Positions 18,798 through 27,017 of a DNA stretch of 64,000 nucleotides are shown here, piece after piece. Numbering within the stretch: the first letter of the stretch is position 1; every line of letters starts with the position of its first letter. A model generated the notes under the pieces. It was not told the DNA's origin and searched no databases. It saw only the letters and a program-made list of their open reading frames with translations. The position numbers and the translations under genes are program-made. The DNA is from Acidobacteriota bacterium (lineage in GTDB: Bacteria > Acidobacteriota > Blastocatellia > RBC074). The stretch lies in contig JAFDVI010000020.1 in NCBI GenBank assembly GCA_018269055.1, forward strand, positions 186,001 through 250,000, in the 5' to 3' direction.

Positions 18798-18836
18798 ACA
18801 AAAACTCCACTCCGGCGTGAAACCGGAAGTGGAGTT
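18798..18836 (-). terminator. Rho-independent terminator of the O-methyltransferase gene
   Basis: On the minus strand AACTCCACTTCCGG pairs with CCGGAGTGGAGTT around a short loop, followed by TTTTTGTTTT. It starts about 25 bases after the O-methyltransferase stop and ends before the phosphoesterase gene. Confidence 0.8.
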
Positions 18837-18861
18837 GAAAAGTGACAAACTTCCCCCACCC

Positions 18862-19881
18862 TCAGGCGGCGACAGCTTCAATCACGCAAAACGGCGATTC
18901 GGTGAAAATCACTCGCGACAGTTTGAAGCCGGAGGCGGCGTACAAATCGGCGAATTCCTTTTCAGTACGCTCGCATCCTCCGGTCATCACCAGCATGTTG
19001 ATATCAATGAATTTGGCGAACGAAGGCGAATTGTCCGCTGCCACAATCTGTTCGACCAACAGCAACTTGCCGCCTTCGGCCATCACACCGCGAATATTTT
19101 TCAGAATCGCTATGGACTGTTCGTCGTTCCAGTCGTGGATAATGAACTTCATCAAGTATGCGTCGTAGCCTGCCGGAACCGATTTGAAAAAATCTCCGGT
19201 GAGAATTTCGCAGCGGCCGCTGACTCCTTCGGCTTTCAACCGTGCGATTGCGCCTTCGGTGACATGCGGAAGATCGAAAACCGCTCCCTGCAACGCCGGG
19301 TTGGTTTTCAAAATCGCCGCCATCAACGCTCCGTGGCCGCCGCCGATGTCCACGGCTTTCTCAAAGCCGGAAAAATCATACGCCGCAACCACTGCGCTAT
19401 TGACCATTTCTGTCAGTCCGGTCATGGCATCGTTGAAAACAGCGGCATCTTCGGGATGCGTTGCGTAATACTCCCAGGCCGATTGCCCAAAGTGATTGTC
19501 GAACGCAATCTCACCGGTTTTCACACTGTGCATCAAATTTCCCCAGGCGACAAAATGTTCCTGACCAAGTTCCGCCATCGCAAAGGCTCTGAGCGATCCG
19601 GGCACATCGCTGCGCAAGGTTTCAGACAAGGGCGTCGAGGCGAATTTTCCATCCGCGTTCTGAGCCAGAATTCCCGTGCTGATCAACGCTCTCAGCACGC
19701 GATACAGGGACGGGGCGTGCGTTCCTGTGGCTGCGGCCAACTCTGACAAAGTTTTCGATTGCCCTGCGACCTGATCGGCCAGCCCCAGCCTCGCAGCGAC
19801 GTTGACCATCTGCGACAGCCAGAAACCGGAAATGATCTGCATCATGACTTGTTGGGGTGGGACTTCCTGCGGTTGGTTCAT
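18862..19881 (-). CDS. SAM-dependent O-methyltransferase (plant-type, PF00891-like)
   Basis: The 339-residue protein shows an N-terminal helical dimerisation domain (residues 10-100, with GFWLSQMVNVAARLGLADQVAG). The methyltransferase domain follows, with SAM-binding VDIGGGHGALMAAIL, DLPHV, and the catalytic-His segment KFIIHDWNDEQ. These are typical of acetylserotonin/caffeate-type and bacterial natural-product O-methyltransferases acting on phenolic hydroxyls. ATG 19881 is preferred because GGAG lies nine bases upstream; the frame also opens at a TTG (19917) overlapping the receptor gene. The gene follows the TonB receptor by 25 bases, so a product linked to metal or metallophore uptake is possible. 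That is inference. Confidence 0.85.
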   Translation of the reverse strand: MNQPQEVPPQQVMMQIISGFWLSQMVNVAARLGLADQVAGQSKTLSELAAATGTHAPSLYRVLRALISTGILAQNADGKFASTPLSETLRSDVPGSLRAFAMAELGQEHFVAWGNLMHSVKTGEIAFDNHFGQSAWEYYATHPEDAAVFNDAMTGLTEMVNSAVVAAYDFSGFEKAVDIGGGHGALMAAILKTNPALQGAVFDLPHVTEGAIARLKAEGVSGRCEILTGDFFKSVPAGYDAYLMKFIIHDWNDEQSIAILKNIRGVMAEGGKLLLVEQIVAADNSPSFAKFIDINMLVMTGGCERTEKEFADLYAASGFKLSRVIFTESPFCVIEAVAA

Positions 19882-19906
19882 CTGTTGTAACTCCAATTTT
19901 AGATTG

Positions 19907-22198
19907 TCATTTGCCAAAGAAACGAAATGTGACTCCAGCAGTCACCGTCAAAGGATAACCCGGCGTGGCGTGAATGCGCGACTCAACCGGGGCGCCGGGA
20001 GCAAGGCGCGATTCAAAATAGTTTTGTGTCTCGTAGTAGTGTTTGTCGGTCAGATTATCCACCGACAGATTGAATTCGACTTGCTGCGTGATGCGTTTGT
20101 TCACGCTCAAATCAATGACATCGAAACCGGCAGCGCGAATCATAGGGTCTTCGCCATCCAGCCGATAATTGCCGATGTGACGATAGCGGAGCGAGCCACT
20201 GAATCCTCGCCAGCCGGACATTGTCAACGCGGCGTTGCTGATGAAATGCGGCGCGCTGTCCACGTAAACTCTCGGTTGCTGGCCGCGATAAAATGCGTTC
20301 ATCACGCGCGTCAACCCACCGTTGAAGGAAACAAATTTCGTCAGCTTGACGGAGGCTTTGGCTTCAAACCCGTAAGCGCGCGTCGGCCCCTGAAATTCAA
20401 AGCTGCCGTCGTCCGGGATGTAAACCTGTTCGTTCGACCGGTCAATCAGGAACAGGTCTGTGCTCAGGCTGAGGCGGTTGAAATGGTGCGAGGTGCCGAC
20501 TTGATAAAAATCCGTGGTTGAAATTCGCTCGCCGTCCGGATGCTGCACGACGCCGCGCGCATCCTGGCTGGAAATGCCTCGCCCGTAATTAAAGTAAATC
20601 GCCAGCGGCAAGCGGTCAGCCGGAGTTACAGACAGGTTGAATTTCGGCTGGAAGCGCGACGCGCCTTGAACACCGGAAACCAAGGGATCAACGTTGTCAT
20701 CCACCTCGAATCGGAAATGGTCGAAACGCAGCCCTGCTTCGACATGCACGTGTCCGTGAACGAGATCAATTCCCTGTTGAACATACCCTGCGATGTTAGT
20801 CACACGGGCATTCGCCTTGGTCACAACACTGATTGGCGAGCGGCCGACAGAATGATCCAATCCGACGTTGATCTGGTTATCGTGGAAATTGGCTCCGGCG
20901 ACAAACAAGGCTTGATGGCCAAAGAGCTTGTATGGCTGCAAAACCTGTGCGTTGAGGCCTTCCTGCAACCGTGAATCGTGCTGAACGATTTCGTCGCCGT
21001 TTGTTTCATCGTTCAAAAAGAACGTGAAATCCGAATACAGGTCAAACAGCGACCGCGCCAGAAATCCGTCAACTTTCAACACGCCGCCTTTTGCGGATTC
21101 GTGCCGGTAATAGGCATTGAAAACGCCTGTGCGAACGTGGCCTCCGTTATCAGGGTCAATGAAACCAAACCGATCCAATCGCCCGGCGAACACTTCATCC
21201 AGCGGAATTTGCCCTGACGAAACGAAATCGTTGCGGCCAAGATTCAGCTTGAAGCCCAGCTTGTTGCGTTCATTCAAATTGCGGATGTAGTTGCCCGTAA
21301 TGTTATCGCGTTTGTAATTCAACGGATTTTTGAATGGGCCGTCAGTGCGCGAAGCTTCGTAGGCAATCAAAGCGTCGCCGGATTTCAACTGCGGGCTGTA
21401 GGCTAAAAACGAGCGGAACGTCCCGAACTCCCCGCCTTGAAAACGTGCGGTCAGTTGATCCGGCAGCGATTCTTTCAACCGGATATGAACCACTCCCAGG
21501 CCGGAAAAGTCGCCATATTGCGCGCTGAAAGGGCCGTTCAGGATTTCGACATCATCAACCAGTTCCGGCGTCAAGGATTTCAACTGCCCCAGATACCCTT
21601 GCCCGTGCCCTTGCGTTCCCTGGTTTTGCTGAAAATTGTCCACCAGAACTTTCAGCCCGCCGTTCACGCCGCCGTGATCCAGGTTGTACCCAAAGCGGCG
21701 GATTTCCAGCGATTTGCCGCCACCTTCGTGCTGGCCTGCATTGATGCCTGCATCCAGTGTGTGAAAAACCTGGTCGTCGCGCGAAAACAGCGTGTCGCGG
21801 TAAATGGCATCGTTTCGACGGTCAATCGTCGGGTCAAGTTGGGTGGCAGTAATCACCAGACTGTCATGCACTTTGGGGATTGCGTACTCAATTTCCAGTC
21901 GTAGATTTTCCGCTGAATCACTGGCGGAAATCTTTTTTTCCAGCGTGGCAATGTTTTTGCCGGAGACTACCAGAGTTACGGCTTCGCGCGGGATGGTCAA
22001 ACTGAAACGACCTTCGGCGTCAGTGATCACGGTTTGTTGCCCAGCAGCATTTTTCACTGTGATTGTCACCTCAGGCACAACCTCATTCTTGCTGGTAACG
22101 ATCACGCCGGAAAGAGTTTTTGTGGCGAATGAGGTTTGACCATCTGCTGTCGCGCAAAGCGCAAGAATCGCCAGATAAAGGGTTGCGATCTGTTTCAT
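19907..22198 (-). CDS. TonB-dependent receptor, probably nickel-related
   Basis: The 763-residue outer-membrane receptor has a signal peptide (cleavage near ADGQ), a carboxypeptidase-regulatory-like domain (about residues 28-105, LSGVIVTSKNEVVPEVTITV), a plug domain with LVDNFQQNQGTQGHGQG and VEILNGPFSAQYGDFSGLGVV, and a 22-strand barrel ending in the aromatic VTFRFFGK. A strong AGGAGGG lies before the ATG. It lies downstream of and codirectional with nikR, with operator-like DNA between. Regulation by nickel and transport of Ni(II) or a nickel chelate is therefore a reasonable inference; the receptor sequence alone does not show the ligand. Confidence 0.88.
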   Translation of the reverse strand: MKQIATLYLAILALCATADGQTSFATKTLSGVIVTSKNEVVPEVTITVKNAAGQQTVITDAEGRFSLTIPREAVTLVVSGKNIATLEKKISASDSAENLRLEIEYAIPKVHDSLVITATQLDPTIDRRNDAIYRDTLFSRDDQVFHTLDAGINAGQHEGGGKSLEIRRFGYNLDHGGVNGGLKVLVDNFQQNQGTQGHGQGYLGQLKSLTPELVDDVEILNGPFSAQYGDFSGLGVVHIRLKESLPDQLTARFQGGEFGTFRSFLAYSPQLKSGDALIAYEASRTDGPFKNPLNYKRDNITGNYIRNLNERNKLGFKLNLGRNDFVSSGQIPLDEVFAGRLDRFGFIDPDNGGHVRTGVFNAYYRHESAKGGVLKVDGFLARSLFDLYSDFTFFLNDETNGDEIVQHDSRLQEGLNAQVLQPYKLFGHQALFVAGANFHDNQINVGLDHSVGRSPISVVTKANARVTNIAGYVQQGIDLVHGHVHVEAGLRFDHFRFEVDDNVDPLVSGVQGASRFQPKFNLSVTPADRLPLAIYFNYGRGISSQDARGVVQHPDGERISTTDFYQVGTSHHFNRLSLSTDLFLIDRSNEQVYIPDDGSFEFQGPTRAYGFEAKASVKLTKFVSFNGGLTRVMNAFYRGQQPRVYVDSAPHFISNAALTMSGWRGFSGSLRYRHIGNYRLDGEDPMIRAAGFDVIDLSVNKRITQQVEFNLSVDNLTDKHYYETQNYFESRLAPGAPVESRIHATPGYPLTVTAGVTFRFFGK

Positions 22199-22237
22199 TT
22201 CTGCCCTCCTGAAAAACTGGTTCCTGATTTTTTGGGA

Positions 22238-22302
22238 CGTAACACTAATTTATTTTTCGTGCCACGAAAAAAATCGTAACACATAATCCTGAAACGTAAT
22301 AC
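22238..22302 (-). promoter_or_regulatory. Operator-like region between nikR and the TonB receptor gene
   Basis: The gap holds a perfect 19-base palindrome, TTTTTCGTG-C-CACGAAAAA (22253-22271). It also holds three copies of CGTAAYAC in the same orientation (22238-22245, 22275-22282, 22295-22302); the last two are separated so that GTAACAC and GTAATAC have 13 bases between them. The GTAACAC half-site and 13-14-base spacing are what I recall for some non-enterobacterial NikR operators, but here the halves are direct rather than inverted. The region lies 40-105 bases upstream of the receptor ATG. Confidence 0.5.
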
Positions 22303-22360
22303 CGCGTGAGTGATGATACATACGCAATCAGAACAAATTCAGATTGCCGTCCAGGCAGAT

Positions 22361-22858
22361 TCATTTTCGGCGGGGAGAAGCTTTGGTTGGAATCGGCTCG
22401 TGTTGGTGTGGATGTTCATGCGTGTGTTTTCTGTCGGTGATCTGGTGACCCGGTACCGTGATGAACAATTTTCCATGTTTCACGCCTTTCAGGCTGATCA
22501 AGGAATCAGCCAGTTCTCGTACTTCGCTGGCTTTGCCGCGCAAAACAATCACTTCCATACAGTCGTCCCGGCTAATATGAACGTGCAATACCGAAACTAC
22601 CATTCCGTGGCGGCGGTGCTGAATGTCAGCCATTTGATCCGTCAATTCCTTTGCGTGGTGGTCATAAACCAGCGTCAGGCTGCCCAACACATCCTGTTTT
22701 TCCGCCGATGCAGTCACGCGTGATTGAACCAAGGCATCTCGGATAAGGTCGCGCAAGGCTTCGGAGCGGGTAGCGTAACCGCGCTGGGAAACCAATTGGT
22801 CAAAGCTTTCCAGAAGATCGCTTTCGATGCTAACTCCAAAGCGTTGCAAATCACTCAT
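22361..22858 (-). CDS. nikR: Nickel-responsive transcriptional regulator NikR
   Basis: The 165-residue protein has an N-terminal ribbon-helix-helix DNA-binding domain (RFGVSIESDLLESFDQLV, then RSEALRDLIRDAL) and a C-terminal ACT-like nickel domain. The nickel ligands align with His81, His92 and His94 (LHVH) and Cys100, matching the E. coli His76/87/89/Cys95 set. An extra His-rich tail (KHTHEHPHQHEP) extends the protein beyond the usual length and may hold more metal. Its start overlaps the stop of the permease-prefix gene by 8 bases. It is expected to repress nickel uptake genes, here the TonB receptor downstream, when nickel is plentiful. Confidence 0.92.
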   Translation of the reverse strand: MSDLQRFGVSIESDLLESFDQLVSQRGYATRSEALRDLIRDALVQSRVTASAEKQDVLGSLTLVYDHHAKELTDQMADIQHRRHGMVVSVLHVHISRDDCMEVIVLRGKASEVRELADSLISLKGVKHGKLFITVPGHQITDRKHTHEHPHQHEPIPTKASPRRK

Positions 22859-23438
22859 GGTTTTTCTTTGCAGTGGAAGTTGAGGCCAATGATTCGCGAT
22901 CAGAGATCAAGCGTCCCACCGGCGTGCTGCCTGCCCCTTCGCTCGGAGCAAATTGCAGATCAGGAGTTTCGACATTGGGGCTTTCCAGCAAAACTCCAAT
23001 TCCAAGCGGCGCATGCTCCGCTGCGCGCAAGTGCTGGTTAATGCGATGCTGGTCGGGTTCGGCTGCGCGGAATCGCAGGTACAACCGCCATAGAACGGCA
23101 ATAACCATCAATGAACTTCCCACTTGCTGCAAGGAATGTATGCTACTGCTTAAATTCAGGGTCAGCCCGCAACCAAACATCATCAGAGCAAGGCTTTTCA
23201 TCACATTCAGGTTCATAACTCCCCACTGCTTTTCGCTTTCAATCTGACGGCATTCGGATTTCACCTGGTCAAAGTCACCAAAGCGACGCTCGGCATCCGC
23301 AGCGGCTTCGGCAGGAGACATGCCGGCAATGATGTTATCGCGAGTTCGCATTTCAATATGATAGCGCAGCTCTTCTTCTATTTCCCCGTCCATCGAACTG
23401 TGCTGAAGATGCCGCAAAATAATTTGTATGAACTTCAT
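22851..23438 (-). CDS. Permease-prefix (ADOP-type) domain membrane protein, short
   Basis: The 195-residue protein starts MKFIQIILRHLQHSS. Its segment ELRYHIEMRTRDNIIAGMSP...AERRFGDFDQVKSECR matches the prefix domain found at the N terminus of large acidobacterial ABC permeases with FtsX-type domains. The permease itself is absent; the prefix is followed by two hydrophobic stretches (about residues 85-125) and a hydrophilic tail. It could be a truncated permease or a stand-alone membrane partner. It lies between padR and nikR, overlaps nikR by 8 bases and is probably cotranscribed with both. Confidence 0.6.
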   Translation of the reverse strand: MKFIQIILRHLQHSSMDGEIEEELRYHIEMRTRDNIIAGMSPAEAAADAERRFGDFDQVKSECRQIESEKQWGVMNLNVMKSLALMMFGCGLTLNLSSSIHSLQQVGSSLMVIAVLWRLYLRFRAAEPDQHRINQHLRAAEHAPLGIGVLLESPNVETPDLQFAPSEGAGSTPVGRLISDRESLASTSTAKKNHE

Positions 23439-23454
23439 TGCCCTGCCTCTACAA

Positions 23455-23790
23455 CTATGCCGACTGTAAAACCTTGGCGATTGCACCACTGATCCGCTCC
23501 CAATTCTCGGTTTCAGCAGTAAGCTGTTTTCGACCAGCACGCGTCAGTTTGTAATACTTGGCGCGCCGATTATTTTCCGAGGCTCCCCACTCACTTTCTA
23601 CCAAGCCTCGCTCTTCCATACGATACAGCGCCGGATACAGCGATCCTTCTTCTATCCGCAACACTTCATCTGAGGTTCGATGAATCTGTTGGACAATTTC
23701 GTATCCGTGGAGCGCACCCCGTGACAATGTTTTTAAGATCAACATCGCCAGCGTACCTTGGAGTAAATTGGTTTTCGTCTGATGGGCCAT
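23455..23790 (-). CDS. PadR-family transcriptional regulator
   Basis: The 111-residue protein shows the PadR winged helix: NLLQGTLAMLILKTLSRGALHGYEIVQQI, EEGSLYPALYRMEERGLVESEW and the wing RRAKYYKLTRAGRKQL. The C terminus is short, as in PadR subfamily 2. In acidobacteria such genes commonly stand before permease-prefix proteins, as here (16 bases to the next gene). ATG 23790 is chosen because MAHQTKTNLLQGTL is the usual start. It likely represses its own operon in response to an unknown ligand. Confidence 0.88.
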   Translation of the reverse strand: MAHQTKTNLLQGTLAMLILKTLSRGALHGYEIVQQIHRTSDEVLRIEEGSLYPALYRMEERGLVESEWGASENNRRAKYYKLTRAGRKQLTAETENWERISGAIAKVLQSA

Positions 23791-23930
23791 AATCAACTCT
23801 TCCCTAGAATGGATAGGGGACAAGGTAATTGTCTGCTTTCCCGGCTGTCAAGGACGAAGATTGCCTGATATGAATTTGTGATGAGAATGACGAACGGAAG
23901 TTCTTCAGCAAGGCCGATTCGCGAAAGGCA

Positions 23931-23975
23931 AAAAGCGAGAGGGCGAACGCCTGAGGCGTTCGCCCTCTCGCTTTT
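23931..23975 (-). terminator. Strong bidirectional Rho-independent terminator
   Basis: Two perfect 22-base arms, with core GCGAGAGGGCGAACGCC and its complement, enclose a single-base centre (effective loop CTGAG). A-rich and T-rich flanks (AAAA / TTTTTT) make it usable in both directions. It lies 29 bases downstream of the secreted-protein gene at 24005, which it should terminate. Confidence 0.9.
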
Positions 23976-24004
23976 TTGGTTGTTACCAAACCCGAAAAGC
24001 AGCG

Positions 24005-25003
24005 TTAGCAGCTCGGCGGGAAGACAGGCACAACATACGAAGCCGTAGTCAGCGTCAGGTGATGGAGGTTGTGGCCACCATCGAACGCGCCAGCGCTCGA
24101 TGCCGCATTCGCGTTGAAGTTGATCGCTGCACCCAGGATACCGATCGCAGCCGTTTGGTTGAAGAATTTCACCCAACCTGTGCGGCCCGCCGGGATGAAG
24201 GTCTCAAAACGCGGCGCGGTGCGCGGGAAGTTGTTCGACAGGCTGTTGCGCAACTGGCAGCTTCCGGAAACCGAGAAACTCAGCACGTTTTCGGCATCAT
24301 CGTACAACAGACCGAAGATCGTACCCAGCGTCGAAGCGCCGATACCAAGGTTGCCACCCACACGGTTCAAGATGACCAACGTGTCATTGCCATCCGCACG
24401 GCTGCCGACGTTGTCTAACGCCACGACAGCAGGAACCAGGTTATATCCACCAAATGCGCCGGTAAAGTTCACGGCTGCCACAACAGAATTGGCATCACAG
24501 CCAGGCAAGGTACCGACATAGTTCGCGGCAAAAGCCACTGCGCCAAGATTCGCGGCGTGACCTGATGAGAATTTGACGTATTCGTCACCGATCAGCCAGT
24601 TATGAGAAAACGGACAACCAGTGACCCCGCTCACCGCAACAGCCACGATGTAGCCGCTGATGCCAGGGTCAACGTCCGAAGCCAGGAACGAAGCCGTTTG
24701 ATTCGCCGTCAAGCAAATATAGCTATCCGCGATCGAGCAGCCTTCAGCCACGAAGTAGAGGTGAACAAACGCCGCAGAAGTGACGCTTGTGTTCGTAATA
24801 TTGATACGGGTGTTTTGGGTATTTCCCGAAGTCGCACCAGAGGTGTAAGTGTTGTAGAAGAGGATTGAACCGGCCTTTTGATCGCTGGCTTCGGCAGTCC
24901 AGGGATATTGCAAACCGGGATCAGCAGCCATCGCGAAGGACGACATGACGCAGAGCGCAAAGAGCGCCAACAAAATGTGTGTAAGCTTGCGTGAGGTACG
25001 CAT
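24005..25003 (-). CDS. Secreted protein of an unrecognised family (paralog A)
   Basis: I do not recognise the family. The 332-residue protein has a signal peptide (cleavage near AMAA), then a beta-rich, Asn/Thr/Gly-rich body without membrane segments or lipobox. It shares a clear block with the protein at 37195-38616: QKAGSILFYN.YTS (42-54), RINITNT (66-72), NQTASFLASDVDPGISGY (101-118) and NWLIGD (135-140). It has four or more Cys residues, one at the very C terminus, suggesting disulfides outside the cell. AAAGGAG precedes ATG 25003. The gene stands alone between its own terminator and a hairpin-containing leader. Confidence 0.75.
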   Translation of the reverse strand: MRTSRKLTHILLALFALCVMSSFAMAADPGLQYPWTAEASDQKAGSILFYNTYTSGATSGNTQNTRINITNTSVTSAAFVHLYFVAEGCSIADSYICLTANQTASFLASDVDPGISGYIVAVAVSGVTGCPFSHNWLIGDEYVKFSSGHAANLGAVAFAANYVGTLPGCDANSVVAAVNFTGAFGGYNLVPAVVALDNVGSRADGNDTLVILNRVGGNLGIGASTLGTIFGLLYDDAENVLSFSVSGSCQLRNSLSNNFPRTAPRFETFIPAGRTGWVKFFNQTAAIGILGAAINFNANAASSAGAFDGGHNLHHLTLTTASYVVPVFPPSC

Positions 25004-25394
25004 TTGCCTTTTCTCCTTTAGAATCATGGTGGTCTAGAGTCAGAACTGCGCGGGCAGGAGGTGAGATGCTGCCAATCAACACAGCGCAAGAACTAACAAA
25101 AGTTCGCGCCGACGATTTTTAAGAGAGTCCAAAGTTTTATGAAATTTTGGTTCGCTATTGTCGGCACAGCTAACGCGAGATCAACAAACTTTCGTATCGA
25201 GGCTTCACAGTGAGGAAAGTTCGTTGATGGACGGGAGACTACACGCGGCGTTGGGAAGTGTCAACTATATCTTCAGGAGAATTGGCGAACCTCAAGTTTT
25301 ATTTTCGCGCAGGCTGTCCCAAATGCGGAGCGTAAATCCCGTAACCTGCGTTCTGCTCCTGCATCCTCCTTGTTCAGACGGCAAATGGGCAAAA
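25004..25394. other. Intergenic region with a hairpin
   Basis: No supported gene is seen in about 390 bases. It contains an inverted repeat at 25180-25228 (ATCAACAAACTTTC with GAAAGTTCGTTGAT, one mismatch, 21-base loop) and a looser pair GCCGACGAT/ATTGTCGGC nearer the secreted-protein gene. Either could be a terminator stem for the SDR gene or part of the secreted-protein leader. The region holds the expected promoter of the secreted-protein gene, but no clear hexamers stand out. Confidence 0.5.
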
Positions 25395-26114
25395 TCAGCT
25401 CTGGCCATAGACTGGGATCGCGGCTCCATGAATGGCTCGGGCGTTTTCTGATACCAGAAACAGAATCACGTCGGCAATCGCTTCTGGTGCGACCCATTTA
25501 CTGAAATCCGCGTCTGGCATTGCGGCGCGGTTTTGTGGCGTGTCTATCAACCCGGGCATCACACAATTGACGTTGATACCGGCGTTTTTCAGTTCTTCAG
25601 CCATGCTTTCGGTCAAACGAACAACGGCGGTTTTGGAAACGCTGTAAGCAGCATGATAGGCGTCTCCGTGCAGTGCCGCTCTGGAGGATACATTGATAAT
25701 TTTGCCGTGCCGTTGCTTCAACATCAGAGGGATGACTGCCTGACAAGTCAAAAAAACCGATCGGGCGTTGAGGTTAAGCATAAAATCCCAATCTCCGATC
25801 GGGGTCTCGTGAACGGGGGTTCCGGCTCGATACCCTCCCGCAGTATTGATCAACGCATCAATCCGGCCATAACGATTCTGTATTTCTGTCATCGTTGTTA
25901 TGATTGAATTCAAGTCCGTGACATCGGTAGGCGGGGCGACAAAATGATCTGCTGATCCCGCTAATTCAGGGATAAGCTCCATCAAACGGCCCGGCGTACG
26001 ATCAACAAAGGCGATCTTCGCTCCGAAAGAGGAAAGCGTTTTTCCCACGGCCATCCCCAAATTTCCGGCAGCTCCAGTAATCACAACCACTCGATCTGTC
26101 AAATCAAACTTCAT
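25395..26114 (-). CDS. Short-chain dehydrogenase/reductase (SDR)
   Basis: The 239-residue NAD(P)-dependent oxidoreductase has the Rossmann motif [12 protein letters not shown] near residues 13-24, DRTP after beta-2 (an acidic residue that suggests NAD preference), NTAGG, the catalytic Ser in [11 protein letters not shown] and YxxxK in AAYSVSK. The C terminus ends with the usual substrate loop and [16 protein letters not shown] lies just before ATG 26114. The substrate is unknown; the layout is like 3-oxoacyl reductases and sugar/alcohol dehydrogenases. It is transcribed away from the ECF sigma gene. Confidence 0.85.
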   Translation of the reverse strand: MKFDLTDRVVVITGAAGNLGMAVGKTLSSFGAKIAFVDRTPGRLMELIPELAGSADHFVAPPTDVTDLNSIITTMTEIQNRYGRIDALINTAGGYRAGTPVHETPIGDWDFMLNLNARSVFLTCQAVIPLMLKQRHGKIINVSSRAALHGDAYHAAYSVSKTAVVRLTESMAEELKNAGINVNCVMPGLIDTPQNRAAMPDADFSKWVAPEAIADVILFLVSENARAIHGAAIPVYGQS

Positions 26115-26215
26115 AAAATTCTCCTTCAACTCAAATTCCAAATTTTCTTTCCACGTTCATAGACCGAAATTGTAAACCATTCCCTGTAACTGGAAACTAA
26201 ACTGGGAAATGCCGC

Positions 26216-26243
26216 TTGGCTGTAAATTTATTTCTGTTATAAG
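26216..26243 (+). promoter_or_regulatory. Candidate promoter upstream of the ECF sigma gene
   Basis: TTGGCT (26216-26221), 16 bases, then TATAAG (26238-26243) lie about 100 bases upstream of the sigma gene. The match is moderate and no experimental anchor exists. Confidence 0.35.
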
Positions 26244-26344
26244 ATCATTTTTGTAAACCGCAATTCAAAAAAATCGCTTCGATAAAGACCGAGAGACAAT
26301 CCAAGCCCGAAAGTTTTACGTATGACCTCTATCAGGAGATGTCG

Positions 26345-26956
26345 GTGCAAATTGCCTCAGAAAAGACAATAGAAAGTATGGGTTTCCGCTCCCGCGACCA
26401 GGAATTGATTGCGCTTGTGCAACGAATTGCCAAGAATGATCAATCGGCCTTGGCTACTCTTTATGACGAAACCAACCGACTGGCTTATGGCCTGATTCTG
26501 CGTGTGCTTGGCGATGCCAGCATTGCGGAAGAGGTTTTACTGGACGTTTATACGCAAATCTGGCGACAAGCCGCCAATTACGACACGGGACGAGGCAGCC
26601 CAATTGCTTGGTTGATGACCATTGCCCGAACCAGAGCGATTGACCGGTTGCGTTCTGGCTGGCAGGACCGGCAACGGAAAGAGCCATTGGATTTGCTCAA
26701 TGACAGGGAAACCGGTGCCGCCAGTCCTGAAGAAGCGACGGTGGCTTCCGAGCGGCAAAAATTTGTTCGAGCTGCATTGAGCGCCCTCACTCCCGAACAA
26801 CGCGAAGTGATTGAATTGGCCTATTACGGCGGCCTGAGCCACAGTGAAATCGCTCTGAAGCTCAATCAACCGTTGGGAACAGTAAAAACCCGCACCCGGT
26901 TGGGAATGATGAAGTTGCGCGAAGCGCTGGCGCCAATGCTTTCCAGCGCAAAATGA
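26345..26956 (+). CDS. ECF (extracytoplasmic function) sigma factor
   Basis: The roughly 203-residue protein has sigma region 2 (LIALVQRIAKNDQSALATLYDE ... EEVLLDVYTQIWR) and region 4 (ALSALTPEQREVIELAYYGGLSHSEIALKLNQPLGTVKTRTRLGMMKLREAL), with no regions 1 or 3. The layout and sequence resemble SigK/ECF19-like factors. The GTG at 26345 is preferred because GGAG (26335-26338) lies six bases before it; the ATG at 26339 directly abuts that GGAG and would leave no spacing. The next gene encodes a cupin-type anti-sigma factor, so activity is probably held off until a redox or oxidative signal. Confidence 0.88.
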   Translation: MQIASEKTIESMGFRSRDQELIALVQRIAKNDQSALATLYDETNRLAYGLILRVLGDASIAEEVLLDVYTQIWRQAANYDTGRGSPIAWLMTIARTRAIDRLRSGWQDRQRKEPLDLLNDRETGAASPEEATVASERQKFVRAALSALTPEQREVIELAYYGGLSHSEIALKLNQPLGTVKTRTRLGMMKLREALAPMLSSAK

Positions 26957-27017
26957 GACTCAACAGGCGGGTTTCTGCCTGAAAACGGATTGACCAAATC
27001 AAAGGAGGGAACCAGCG

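Noticed and set aside
22253-22302. Classical inverted NikR operator
   Set aside because: The CGTAAYAC copies are direct, not inverted, and the E. coli GTATGA/TCATAC halves are absent; only an operator-like region is reported.
25158-25451. 97-codon plus-strand frame in the secreted-protein/SDR gap
   Set aside because: Overlaps the SDR 3' end in antisense, no ribosome site, no similarity.
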